From Clostridia bacterium (lineage in GTDB: Bacteria > Bacillota > Clostridia > Christensenellales > Aristaeellaceae): 5,450 bases of DNA. Made by a program: the position numbers and the translations under genes. The notes beneath the pieces are model-generated. The model made no database searches, was not told the origin of the DNA, and saw only the letters and a program-made list of their open reading frames with translations. Shown in pieces: positions 1 through 5,064 of the stretch. The DNA lies in NCBI GenBank assembly GCA_900754755.1, contig CAAEEC010000175.1:1-5450 (forward strand), read 5' to 3'. Each line of letters opens with the position of its first letter. Position 1 is the stretch's first letter.

Positions 1-106
1 GTACAAGCAGGCCAAGACAGAGCGCGCGCGCAGCGGCCCGGCCGCGCGCATTGCGAACTGGAAATCTGAATGGCTGGATGCCATGCAAAAGATAGGAGGA
101 CAGGGC
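1..106 (+). other. Left edge: upstream sequence, no gene assignable
   Basis: This stretch probably holds the 3' end of an upstream gene, but I cannot tell which frame. The frame of the next gene is open all the way to the window edge and would read YKQAKTERAR...WKSEWLDAMQ before the methionine at 107. The other two forward frames end at TGA 67-69 and TAG 93-95. The well-placed AGGAGGA at 94-100 argues that translation of the downstream gene begins at 107 and that the upstream open frame is either chance or an unresolved N-terminal extension. No promoter is visible here, so the glycosidase is probably co-transcribed with something to the left. Confidence 0.3.
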
Positions 107-1396
107 ATGAAAAGGCTTTTGGTGCGAGAGCGATATTTCTATTGGGAAGATGGCGAGCCATTTTTCTATTTGGGCGATACCGCCTGGGAACTGCTGCATC
201 AGCTCAACCGCGAAGAGATCGCGCGGTATATGGCGCTGCGCGCGCAACAGGGCTTCACCGTTGTGCAAACCGTTGCTCTGGCGGAACTGGACGGCCTGCG
301 CGTGCCGAACGCGTATGGCCGGAAACCGCTCCTGGACGGGGAAAACGGGCAGCCGGATCCGACCCAGCCCGATGTGGCGGGCGATTACAGCTATTGGGAT
401 CACGTGGATTACGCGGTGGAAACGGCGGCGGAACACGGCCTGGTGATCGCGCTGCTGCCCACGTGGGGCGACAAGTTTTGTTCCCTGTGGGGCAAGGGGC
501 CGTGCGTTTTCACGCCGGAGAACGCCTACCAATACGGCAAGTGGCTGGGCGCGCGCTACGCTTCGCGCTGGAACATCCTCTGGATGCTCGGCGGCGACCG
601 CGCGCTGAACGAGACGACGCGCCCCATCATCGATCGCATGGCGGAGGGCATCCGGGAAGCGGACGGCGCGCATTTGATGACGTTCCATCCCCCGGGAAGT
701 CACAATTCCACCGAATACCTCAACGACGCGGCTTATATCGATTTCCACACGGCGCAAACGGGCCACGACGTCGCCAAATGCTATCCCAGCGACGCGGAAA
801 TGCGGGCCATGTCCTTGGCCAGCGCAAAGCCCTATATGGATTCCGAACCCCGATACGAGGACCATCCGGCTTGTTTCAATGAGAAGCTGGGATACTATTG
901 GCAGGCCGCCGACGTGCGCCAAAACGCGTATTGGGACGTGTTCGCGGGCGCGTGCGGGCATACCTTTGGCAACCACAATATATGGTGCTGCAACGCAAAC
1001 CCGAACGCCTATTATCCCCACCGTTGGCAAGAGGCGCTCGACCACCCGGCGGCGGGACAGATGCGCTGGGTGAAGCGGTTGCGCCTGCGCGGGGATTACG
1101 CGTCGTTCCGCCCGGCGCCGGAAGTGCTGGTGGAGCAATACGCGGGCGAGGGACATTTGGCGGCGGCGCGCGGCGAAGGATATTGTTATGTGTACACGCC
1201 GCTGGGCATGCCCTTCACGGTGCGGCTTGCGGCCATTGCCGCGCCCGGCAACGTGCTCAAAGCCTATTGGATGGATCCGCGCACGGGCGAGGAAAAGATG
1301 TTTGGCGTGTATCCGGTAGCGGGAGAAAATCTGTTCGTGCCGCCTTCGCGCGGCAAAGGCGAGGATTGGGTGCTGATTTTGGAAGCCGCGCGGTAA
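107..1396 (+). CDS. DUF4038 / GH140-like glycoside hydrolase
   Basis: Predicted (alpha/beta)8-barrel glycosidase of 429 residues. The GDTAWEL motif at residues 23-29, just after the opening strand RYFYWEDGEPFFYL, is typical of the DUF4038 (apiosidase-like) family. WMLGGDRAL (residues 159-167) carries the likely acid/base Asp164, and MDSEPRYED carries the likely nucleophile Glu247; these are the equivalents of the Asp/Glu pair known for GH140 apiosidase. GNHNIW (288-293) is a further conserved barrel motif. The last ~90 residues, including WMDPRTGEE (388-396), resemble the small beta-sandwich domain (annotated 'putative collagen-binding') that usually ends these proteins. There is no signal peptide, so it acts in the cytoplasm, probably on imported plant-cell-wall oligosaccharides. 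The start at 107 is chosen because AGGAGGA lies 6 nt upstream; an in-frame ATG at 83 lacks such a site. The family assignment is firm; apiose as substrate is only a guess from the founding member. Confidence 0.85.
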   Translation: MKRLLVRERYFYWEDGEPFFYLGDTAWELLHQLNREEIARYMALRAQQGFTVVQTVALAELDGLRVPNAYGRKPLLDGENGQPDPTQPDVAGDYSYWDHVDYAVETAAEHGLVIALLPTWGDKFCSLWGKGPCVFTPENAYQYGKWLGARYASRWNILWMLGGDRALNETTRPIIDRMAEGIREADGAHLMTFHPPGSHNSTEYLNDAAYIDFHTAQTGHDVAKCYPSDAEMRAMSLASAKPYMDSEPRYEDHPACFNEKLGYYWQAADVRQNAYWDVFAGACGHTFGNHNIWCCNANPNAYYPHRWQEALDHPAAGQMRWVKRLRLRGDYASFRPAPEVLVEQYAGEGHLAAARGEGYCYVYTPLGMPFTVRLAAIAAPGNVLKAYWMDPRTGEEKMFGVYPVAGENLFVPPSRGKGEDWVLILEAAR

Positions 1397-1475
1397 CGCG
1401 CGAATTGAGAGGCGCACGAAGCGCGCGCCCTGTGGGACGAGGCGGAAGCCCAATGACCAAGGGAGCGTTGCATAT

Positions 1476-1514
1476 GAGGATTGGGAGCCGAAAGGCCCCA
1501 CATCCTCTTTTTTT
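1476..1514 (+). terminator. Rho-independent terminator after the glycosidase
   Basis: GAGGAT (1476-1481) pairs with ATCCTC (1502-1507). The stem continues through TGGG/CCCA (1482-1485 with 1497-1500, C1501 bulged) and GCC/GGC (1487-1489 with 1494-1496, A1486 bulged), capped by a GAAA tetraloop (1490-1493). Seven T residues (1508-1514) follow at once. The T-run is on one side only, so it acts on rightward transcription and not on the convergent repressor gene. The 79 bases between the glycosidase stop and this hairpin show no other feature. Confidence 0.87.
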
Positions 1515-1541
1515 GCGGTACAATTTGCTTACCATGAAAGC

Positions 1542-1563
1542 CGTACTCCAAAAGTGGTGTACG
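1542..1563. repeat. 22-bp inverted repeat beside the repressor stop codon
   Basis: CGTAC (1542-1546) and GTACG (1559-1563) form the outer arms, and CCA (1548-1550) and TGG (1555-1557) the inner arms, with one T/T mismatch and an AAAG loop. It begins 5 bp beyond the repressor stop codon in the direction of that gene's transcription. In RNA it could form a hairpin at the 3' end of the repressor message, but no T-run follows on the minus strand, so it is not a standard terminator. As DNA it could be a protein-binding site. Its function is unknown. Confidence 0.5.
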
Positions 1564-1568
1564 ACCGC

Positions 1569-2264
1569 TCATCCTCTGTCCGGCGGCCACGCCGTGCCGA
1601 TCACCCGGCCCCTGGCTTGCAGTCCGGCGAGCGCCTTGCCGCTGATGGGCGCGTAGGCCGGGTTCAAAGATTCCAGCCGCAGCGCGCGCCCGTTCGCCCC
1701 CAGGCGCAAGCGCTTGCACACCGCGCCGCTCTCGAGCATAAAGATGCCGATTTCGCCATCCGAAAGTTCCTCCCGGCCATCCACCCAGGCGATTTGTCCA
1801 TCGCAAATGGCGGGTTCCATGCTGTCCCCCTGGATGCGCACGCCGAACAGCGCTTCTTCCGGCACATCGCCGGCGGGGAAATCCACGGTTTCCCAATCGG
1901 GCGAGGCGTCCAGCGGCACGCCCGCCGCGGCGGGATCGCGGTAGATGGGGCGCGTTACCCAGCCGGGCGCGGCGGCCGGGCGCAGGTATTCGATGCCCAA
2001 TGTGCGGCACACCCGGTGGCGCACCCAATCCGGCGCGCGCAAATACGCTTCCAGCAACGGTTGCAGCCATTCGTTCTGCGCGCGGCCCAGCAGGGAATCC
2101 ACCGAAACGCCGAAAACATCCGCCAAAAGCGATAGGGTTTTATCATCGAGATGGCGCGCGCCGCTCTCCCACTGGCTAATGGTGTTTTGCTTCACGCCCA
2201 GTTTTTTCCCCAGCGCGGCCTGGCTCAAGCCCCGTTGCTTGCGCAACTCCTGTATCCGTTCCAT
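1569..2264 (-). CDS. LexA/CI-like self-cleaving repressor (HTH + peptidase S24)
   Basis: A 231-residue phage-type repressor. Residues 4-60 are a Cro/CI-type helix-turn-helix (LSQAALGKKLGV, then KQNTISQWESGAR as recognition helix). A linker follows, then an S24 signal-peptidase-like domain from about 105. Ser148 in the GDSM motif (146-149) and Lys184 in AVCKRL form the catalytic dyad. A114-G115 in the sequence AAAGVP is the likely self-cleavage bond: it lies 33 residues before the Ser, and Ser and Lys are 36 apart, close to the LexA spacings of 34 and 37. All elements needed for RecA-stimulated autocleavage are therefore present, so DNA damage should relieve repression. The start at 2264 has GAGGAGG 8 nt upstream; an ATG nine codons further upstream (2291) lacks one. 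It diverges from the HTH/replication operon and probably represses both that operon and itself through the palindromes at 2298-2318 and 2359-2379. Confidence 0.92.
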   Translation of the reverse strand: MERIQELRKQRGLSQAALGKKLGVKQNTISQWESGARHLDDKTLSLLADVFGVSVDSLLGRAQNEWLQPLLEAYLRAPDWVRHRVCRTLGIEYLRPAAAPGWVTRPIYRDPAAAGVPLDASPDWETVDFPAGDVPEEALFGVRIQGDSMEPAICDGQIAWVDGREELSDGEIGIFMLESGAVCKRLRLGANGRALRLESLNPAYAPISGKALAGLQARGRVIGTAWPPDRG

Positions 2265-2295
2265 GCACACAACCTCCTCGCGCGTCTGCATCTAT

Positions 2296-2324
2296 AGTAT
2301 ATCGCGTGAAGAGATATATTGCAA
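2296..2324 (-). promoter_or_regulatory. Leftward promoter of the repressor gene
   Basis: Read on the minus strand, TTGCAA (2319-2324) serves as -35 and TATACT (2296-2301) as -10, with a 17-bp spacer. The spacer is almost entirely filled by the palindrome at 2298-2318, so bound repressor would block its own promoter. The start codon lies about 30 nt downstream of the -10. Confidence 0.7.
2298..2318. promoter_or_regulatory. Operator O1: TATATC-N9-GATATA palindrome
   Basis: Perfect 6-bp inverted arms (2298-2303 and 2313-2318) are separated by nine bases, with one more symmetric pair outside (A2296/T2320). It lies between the -35 and -10 of the repressor promoter and 15 bp upstream of the -35 of the rightward promoter. 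The spacing suits a dimeric CI/LexA-type repressor contacting adjacent major grooves. Binding by the neighbouring repressor is inferred from position and from the matching second copy. Confidence 0.6.
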
Positions 2325-2332
2325 GTCCCCTC

Positions 2333-2360
2333 TTGACATTTTCCCAAAATATGGTAAAAT
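2333..2360 (+). promoter_or_regulatory. Rightward early promoter with extended -10
   Basis: A consensus TTGACA (2333-2338) is followed after 16 bp by TAAAAT (2355-2360), preceded by TGG (2352-2354), giving an extended -10. This is one of the strongest promoter matches in the window. It drives the small HTH gene and the replication genes. Transcription should begin around 2367, inside the second palindrome, so it is expected to be silent while repressor is bound. Confidence 0.83.
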
Positions 2361-2379
2361 TATCACAAAATGAGATATT
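2359..2379. promoter_or_regulatory. Operator O2: TATC-N9-GATA palindrome over the rightward start point
   Basis: TATC (2361-2364) and GATA (2374-2377) are inverted with a nine-base spacer, and a further symmetric pair (A2359/T2379) lies outside a T/T mismatch. The architecture (core TATC, 9-bp spacer, GATA, then mismatch or match outside) is that of the palindrome at 2298-2318. The centres are 61 bp apart, close to six helical turns. It covers the predicted start of the rightward transcript, the classical place for steric repression. It is weaker in symmetry than O1. Confidence 0.52.
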
Positions 2380-2397
2380 ACAAAGGAGGCATGCAGG

Positions 2398-2604
2398 ATG
2401 CGAGGATGGTTGGTCGTCGCGCGCGGCGAACGCACGCAAACGGCCGTGGCAAAAGCGGTGGGACTCGGGCAGAGTTACTACTCGTTGATCGAAAACGGCA
2501 AGCGCCGGCCCAGCAAGCGCACCGCCATACGGATTGGCCGCGTGTTGGGCGTGGACTGGCGGAAATTTTTTGAAGGGGAGGAAAAAAAGAATGGCATGGA
2601 TTGA
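2398..2604 (+). CDS. Small XRE-family HTH protein, Cro-like
   Basis: A 68-residue protein that is almost all helix-turn-helix: TQTAVAKAVGL (helix 2) and GQSYYSLIENGKRRPS (turn plus recognition helix), ending in GVDWRKFFEGEE as commonly seen in small Firmicutes phage regulators. AAAGGAGG (2382-2389) lies 8 nt before the ATG at 2398; an ATG at 2391 is too close to that site and is in another frame. It is the first gene of the rightward operon and its stop codon overlaps the next gene by 14 bp, implying translational coupling. By position it is the Cro counterpart of the divergent S24 repressor. It could instead be an accessory regulator of replication; the sequence does not decide. Confidence 0.85.
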   Translation: MRGWLVVARGERTQTAVAKAVGLGQSYYSLIENGKRRPSKRTAIRIGRVLGVDWRKFFEGEEKKNGMD

Positions 2605-3295
2605 AGTACATCAAGCGCTGCGCGGGCACCGGAAAACGCTGGCCCTGCGGCGGCAACTGGGCATGGAAAGCGACGCGCAGGCGATTGGGCACCTGGTTTG
2701 CCTGTGGCTGTGGACGCTGGACAACGCGCCCGACGGCGATCTGAGCGAGATGGACGACGCCACCATCGCCTATGGCGCGGATTTTCCCGAAGAGCGCGCG
2801 AAGGAGTTCGTAAAGGCGCTGCAAAAGGCGCGGTTCTTGGATGACAAGCGCATTCACAATTGGGAGGAATACGCGGGCCGCTTGATGGCGATCCGCGAAA
2901 GCAACCGGGAACGTGCCCGCAAAGCGCGCGAGCGCAAGCGGGCGAAAGGCGGGCAAAAAGCGGAGCCAAAGGAGCCGGAAGAGGAGGACGCGCCGGAAGG
3001 CGTGCGCGAATCGTACGCGAACGGTATGCGTGACGTACCTGTGACGTGCGCGAACCGTACGCGTGACGTACGCGTGACGTGCGCGAACGGTGCGCGCAGC
3101 GTTCGCGAAGCGTGCGGGGCTACCAAACCCAACCGTACCCAACGTAACCCAACCGTACCCAACCAAACAAAACAAAACATTACCCTACCCAACCCAACCA
3201 CACAAGACACGACCGTACCTGACACGACCGCACCGAACACGACCGTACCCGGCGCGCGCGCACGCGGAGCGGCAGCGGGAAACGGAATGGTTTGA
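2591..3295 (+). CDS. Phage replication-initiation protein, N-terminal part (frame broken)
   Basis: The reading frame gives 234 residues. Residues 3-99 (WIEVHQALRGHRKTLALRRQ ... HNWEEYAGRL) match the winged-helix N-terminal domain of replication/replisome-organiser proteins of Firmicutes prophages. Residues 102-140 are a strongly charged helix (RERARKARERKR, then an E/K/P stretch). From about 143 the protein is low-complexity and repeat-coded: two 11-residue repeats of the type RDVxVTCAN, then Asn/Thr/Pro/Gln-rich sequence ending in three TTxP pentads. It stops at 3293-3295 without the usual C-terminal domain, which is found in the +1 frame just downstream. The start is supported by AGGGGAGG at 2574-2581, 9 nt upstream. 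Either the gene is a frameshift mutant, an assembly error, or it is switched or recoded in the repeat tract. It would bind the phage origin and recruit the helicase loader. Confidence 0.8.
   Translation: MAWIEVHQALRGHRKTLALRRQLGMESDAQAIGHLVCLWLWTLDNAPDGDLSEMDDATIAYGADFPEERAKEFVKALQKARFLDDKRIHNWEEYAGRLMAIRESNRERARKARERKRAKGGQKAEPKEPEEEDAPEGVRESYANGMRDVPVTCANRTRDVRVTCANGARSVREACGATKPNRTQRNPTVPNQTKQNITLPNPTTQDTTVPDTTAPNTTVPGARARGAAAGNGMV
3025..3090 (+). repeat. 33-bp tandem repeat, two copies, inside the replication gene
   Basis: Copies at 3025-3057 and 3058-3090 match at 29 of 33 positions; both contain TGACGTGCGCGAAC. The period is 11 codons, so copy changes here keep the frame and encode repeats of the type RDV(P/R)VTCAN. 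A weaker partial relative precedes them (YANG). It forms a linker between the charged helix and the Asn/Pro/Thr-rich tract. Confidence 0.75.
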
Positions 3296-3569
3296 ACAAT
3301 TCTGGCAACTGTATCCGCGCAAGGGAGATAGACACATGTCAGAAATTCTCTTCCGGGGCGAAGCGTTCACCGAGGAGGAATTCTTGGAAATGATGGACGC
3401 GCTGCGCTACTGGATGCAAACGCACAAGTGGCGCGTATTCGACGGGCGCTATGCCCCCGTTTCTATGCAATGGCTGCGCCAGCGCATGTGGAGGGAGCCG
3501 CGCCCTGAGGGGACGGAAGCGCCGGAAGAAGAACCGTGGACGGAGGATGGCCATGCAGAAGAACTTTAA
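3090..3569 (+). CDS. Phage replication-initiation protein, C-terminal part (frame broken)
   Basis: This frame is open from 3078 (after TGA 3075-3077) to the stop at 3567-3569; 3090 is the first possible start, a GTG with no ribosome binding site. The first ~60 residues are repeat-coded Pro/Thr/Tyr/Arg-rich sequence. The conserved part begins at ETEWFEQFWQLYPRKGD and continues through EEFLEMMDALRYWM and WRVFDGRYAPVSMQWLRQRMW, the usual C-terminal domain of prophage replication proteins, where FWxxYPRK follows a low-complexity linker. It therefore belongs with the frame ending at 3295. An internal ATG at 3336 has AAGGGAG 8 nt before it and could give a 77-residue product, but that would cut off the FWQLYPRK motif. 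The 3' end overlaps the next gene by 17 bp. Confidence 0.7.
   Translation: MRAAFAKRAGLPNPTVPNVTQPYPTKQNKTLPYPTQPHKTRPYLTRPHRTRPYPARAHAERQRETEWFEQFWQLYPRKGDRHMSEILFRGEAFTEEEFLEMMDALRYWMQTHKWRVFDGRYAPVSMQWLRQRMWREPRPEGTEAPEEEPWTEDGHAEEL
3126..3163 (+). repeat. 20-bp-period tandem repeat (frame-changing)
   Basis: The 18-base sequence AACCCAACCGTACCCAAC occurs exactly at 3126-3143 and 3146-3163, separated by GT, so the period is 20 bp. Because 20 is not a multiple of three, gain or loss of a unit changes the reading frame downstream. It lies inside the interval (3078-3292) where the frame change of the replication gene must occur. It is followed by AAAAC-type pentamers (3165-3178) that are also slippage-prone. 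Confidence 0.85.
3206..3250 (+). repeat. 15-bp tandem repeat, three copies
   Basis: Three imperfect 15-bp units (3206-3220, 3221-3235, 3236-3250), each containing ACACGACCG, encode (D/N)TT(V/A)P three times in the frame of the N-terminal part, and RP(Y/H)-type pentads in the frame of the C-terminal part. The period preserves frame. Together with the preceding tract, positions 3121-3250 are mostly A and C on this strand, unlike the GC-balanced genes around. Confidence 0.75.
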
Positions 3570-3783
3570 AAACTTTTCGGATGTGCGGGCGATTTGCCCG
3601 TTCTATCTGGGGCTGGACGCGGAAGGGCACGTGTTGCGCTGCGAATCGCTAATCGAGCATTCCGCCCTCACGGTGACGTTTCAATCCAAAGTCCGCTGCG
3701 CCAATTACATGCGGCAGTACTGCCACTCCTTCGCCTATGAAAAGTGCCCGCTGTACCAAGCGCTGGAGACAAAATACCAGTAG
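3553..3783 (+). CDS. Small cysteine-rich phage-type protein, probable zinc binder
   Basis: A 76-residue protein with five cysteines (15, 30, 49, 57, 65), two of them in near-repeated settings, CPFY (15-18) and CPLY (65-68). The pattern ICPFY...RCESL...YCHSFAYEKCPLYQAL resembles small uncharacterised proteins found beside replication genes in Firmicutes prophages, where four cysteines probably bind a metal. The start at 3553 is chosen because GGAGG (3542-3546) lies 6 nt upstream; the ATG at 3547 directly abuts that site. It overlaps the end of the replication gene, so it is the last gene of the rightward operon. Its function is unknown; a DNA-binding or protein-binding accessory of early phage replication is an inference from context. 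Confidence 0.75.
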   Translation: MQKNFKNFSDVRAICPFYLGLDAEGHVLRCESLIEHSALTVTFQSKVRCANYMRQYCHSFAYEKCPLYQALETKYQ

Positions 3784-3816
3784 GCATAGGCCGCAAGCGC
3801 GAAGGGAAAAACGAAT

Positions 3817-3840
3817 TGTGGCGGCAAATGCCACAGTTTT
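3817..3840 (+). terminator. Probable terminator of the phage-type operon
   Basis: TGTGGC (3817-3822) and GCCACA (3830-3835) form a six-pair stem, extendable by a U-G pair, with a seven-base loop, followed by G and TTTT (3837-3840). The U-tract is short, so termination may be partial. It lies 34 bp after the last gene of the operon and before the permease promoter. Confidence 0.6.
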
Positions 3841-3874
3841 ACCCAAAGCTTGTCAACAGTTCACGCGCGAATTC

Positions 3875-3902
3875 TTGATATTGCGACTGGGCGACTTATA
3901 AT
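3875..3902 (+). promoter_or_regulatory. Promoter of the permease-phosphoribosyltransferase operon
   Basis: TTGATA (3875-3880) and a perfect TATAAT (3897-3902) are separated by 16 bp. The transcript would begin near 3909 and carry a leader of about 70 nt, too short for a purine riboswitch aptamer plus terminator. No operator palindrome is obvious around it. Confidence 0.75.
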
Positions 3903-3926
3903 AAAATTTGCAAGAAATGGGGCTGC

Positions 3927-3944
3927 GACGGGAAAGATTTCGTC
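3927..3944 (+). other. Small leader hairpin before the permease
   Basis: GACGGGA (3927-3933) can pair with TTTCGTC (3938-3944) using two G-U pairs around an AAGA loop. It lies in the 5' leader, ten bases before the GAGGAG at 3954-3959. It is not followed by a T-run. It may be chance structure; I recognise no riboswitch class. Confidence 0.3.
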
Positions 3945-3977
3945 AAGGCTACTGAGGAGAAAGAGGGAAATGACGCA

Positions 3978-5036
3978 ATGAACGACATTTTGACGGATGC
4001 GCTTGCCGTAATCGGCGTAGTGCTCAATGGACTGCCCCAGGGGCTTTTGGCCCTGGCGTATGGCTTCGCTTCGGTGCCCACGGCGCTGGCGTTTTTTGTG
4101 GGCGTGATTGGCAACACCATCACGCAGAGCGTGGCGCCCATCTCGTTCCAGGCGGAGACGATCACCTACGCGGGCACGGCGGGCAAGAACCGCGCGGAGC
4201 GCTGCGCGATGATCTTCCTGGGCGGCGTCATCATGACCATCATTGGCGCGTTCGGGCTGCTGACCAAAATCGTCGATTTCATCGGCGAGGACGTTTCCTA
4301 TGGCATGATGGCCGGCGTGGGCATCATCCTCACCAAGGCGGCCATCGACATGATCCGCAAGGACGCGATCTCCGGCGGCGTTTCCCTGGCGGCCGCGCTG
4401 ATCACCTATTTCTTCACCCGCGACAGTTCCAACGCCCTGGTGTACACCATTGTGATCTCGGTGGTGGCTTCCTGCATCGCCAGCGCGATTTTCAAGAAAG
4501 AAAAGGCCAACATCGTGGTGGAAAACGACGGCTTTGTGCGGCAGAAGTTCACCATCAATTCCAGCGTGATCATCGGCGCGCTGGGCATGGTCTGCCTGAA
4601 CATCGGCAGCAACATCTCCTTCGGCGGCATCACGGCGGGCATGGCCACCAGCGGCAATTACAACGTCGATCACCTCACGGTGATTTCCTCCGTGGCCGAT
4701 ATGGTTTCCTCGTTCTTCGGCGGGGCGCCGGTGGAATCCATCATTTCCGCCACGGCCAGCGCGCCGCACCCGGTGTGGGCGGGCGTGATCATGATGGCGA
4801 TCATCGGCCTGATTTTGGTGTTCAAGCTGCTGCCCAAAATCGGCAAGTTCGTGCCCTCTTCTTCCATCGCGGGCTTCTTGTTCGTGCTGGGCCTGTTCAG
4901 CACCGTCGTGCCGGACGCGCCCCTCGCGCTGGCGGAAAATCCCGCGGCCGGCGGCGCGGCCATGGTCGTCACCGCCGTCACCAACCCGTTCCTCGGCATG
5001 CTGGCCGGGGTTGTGGTGAAGCTCTTGGGCCTGTAA
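3978..5036 (+). CDS. NCS2-family nucleobase permease (short form)
   Basis: A 352-residue inner-membrane protein with about ten or more hydrophobic segments and no signal peptide. Two features place it in the NCS2 (uracil/xanthine/adenine-guanine permease) superfamily: an early half-helix region SVAPISFQAETITYAG with Gln58 and Glu60, and FFGGAPVESIISATA with Glu253 in the position of the family's substrate-binding glutamate motif before a long C-terminal hydrophobic block (VPSSSIAGFLFVLGLF). It is shorter than the usual 430-450 residues, although the clear ribosome binding region (GAGGAG 3954-3959, GAGGG 3962-3966) supports the start. The next gene, 28 bp on, encodes a phosphoribosyltransferase, so the pair probably imports and salvages a purine base by proton symport. 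The exact substrate cannot be read from the sequence. Confidence 0.8.
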   Translation: MNDILTDALAVIGVVLNGLPQGLLALAYGFASVPTALAFFVGVIGNTITQSVAPISFQAETITYAGTAGKNRAERCAMIFLGGVIMTIIGAFGLLTKIVDFIGEDVSYGMMAGVGIILTKAAIDMIRKDAISGGVSLAAALITYFFTRDSSNALVYTIVISVVASCIASAIFKKEKANIVVENDGFVRQKFTINSSVIIGALGMVCLNIGSNISFGGITAGMATSGNYNVDHLTVISSVADMVSSFFGGAPVESIISATASAPHPVWAGVIMMAIIGLILVFKLLPKIGKFVPSSSIAGFLFVLGLFSTVVPDAPLALAENPAAGGAAMVVTAVTNPFLGMLAGVVVKLLGL

Positions 5037-5064
5037 CGCCAAAGCGGAAAAGGAGAGAAGAACC

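Larger units (their letters stand above)
1569..3783. mobile_element. Prophage-like early module (repressor, Cro-like, replication), possibly a remnant
   Basis: The order is divergent S24 repressor, small HTH, phage replication initiator, small cysteine-rich protein, which is the control/early-replication segment of temperate Firmicutes phages and some integrative elements. No integrase, helicase loader, terminase or structural gene is visible. Metabolic genes follow directly on both sides: the glycosidase terminator ends 54 bp left of the repressor stop, and the permease promoter begins 91 bp right of the last gene. I found no convincing direct repeat marking attachment sites. It could be a decayed prophage, a domesticated switch, or a small satellite relying on other functions in trans. 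The outer limits given are simply the outermost genes. Confidence 0.55.

Noticed and set aside
70..882. A 270-codon plus-strand frame overlapping the glycosidase
   Set aside because: Arg/Gly/Ala-rich out-of-frame reading of a clear glycoside hydrolase gene.
1264..2070. A 268-codon minus-strand frame spanning the glycosidase end, the terminator and the repressor gene
   Set aside because: It crosses a strong terminator and overlaps the repressor in another frame. Its composition is an artefact of high GC.
2378..3175. A 265-codon minus-strand open frame opposite the HTH and replication genes
   Set aside because: It is low-complexity, Arg/Ala/Val-rich, and mirrors the repeats on the other strand; it has no plausible ribosome binding site or domain.
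3025..3250. Repeat cluster considered as a CRISPR array
   Set aside because: The repeats are tandem with no constant-length unique spacers, vary in period (33, 20, 15), and lie inside a coding frame.
3336..3569. The replication C-terminal domain as an independent 77-residue gene starting at ATG 3336
   Set aside because: AAGGGAG is well spaced, but starting here removes the conserved FWQLYPRK motif. I kept it as an alternative only.
1530..3970. Attachment-site direct repeats flanking the phage-type module
   Set aside because: Comparison by eye of 1515-1568 with 3784-3970 found no shared stretch long enough to be convincing.
3903..3977. Possible purine riboswitch in the permease leader
   Set aside because: The leader is only about 70 nt, and neither the conserved three-way junction core nor a downstream terminator/antiterminator pair is visible.
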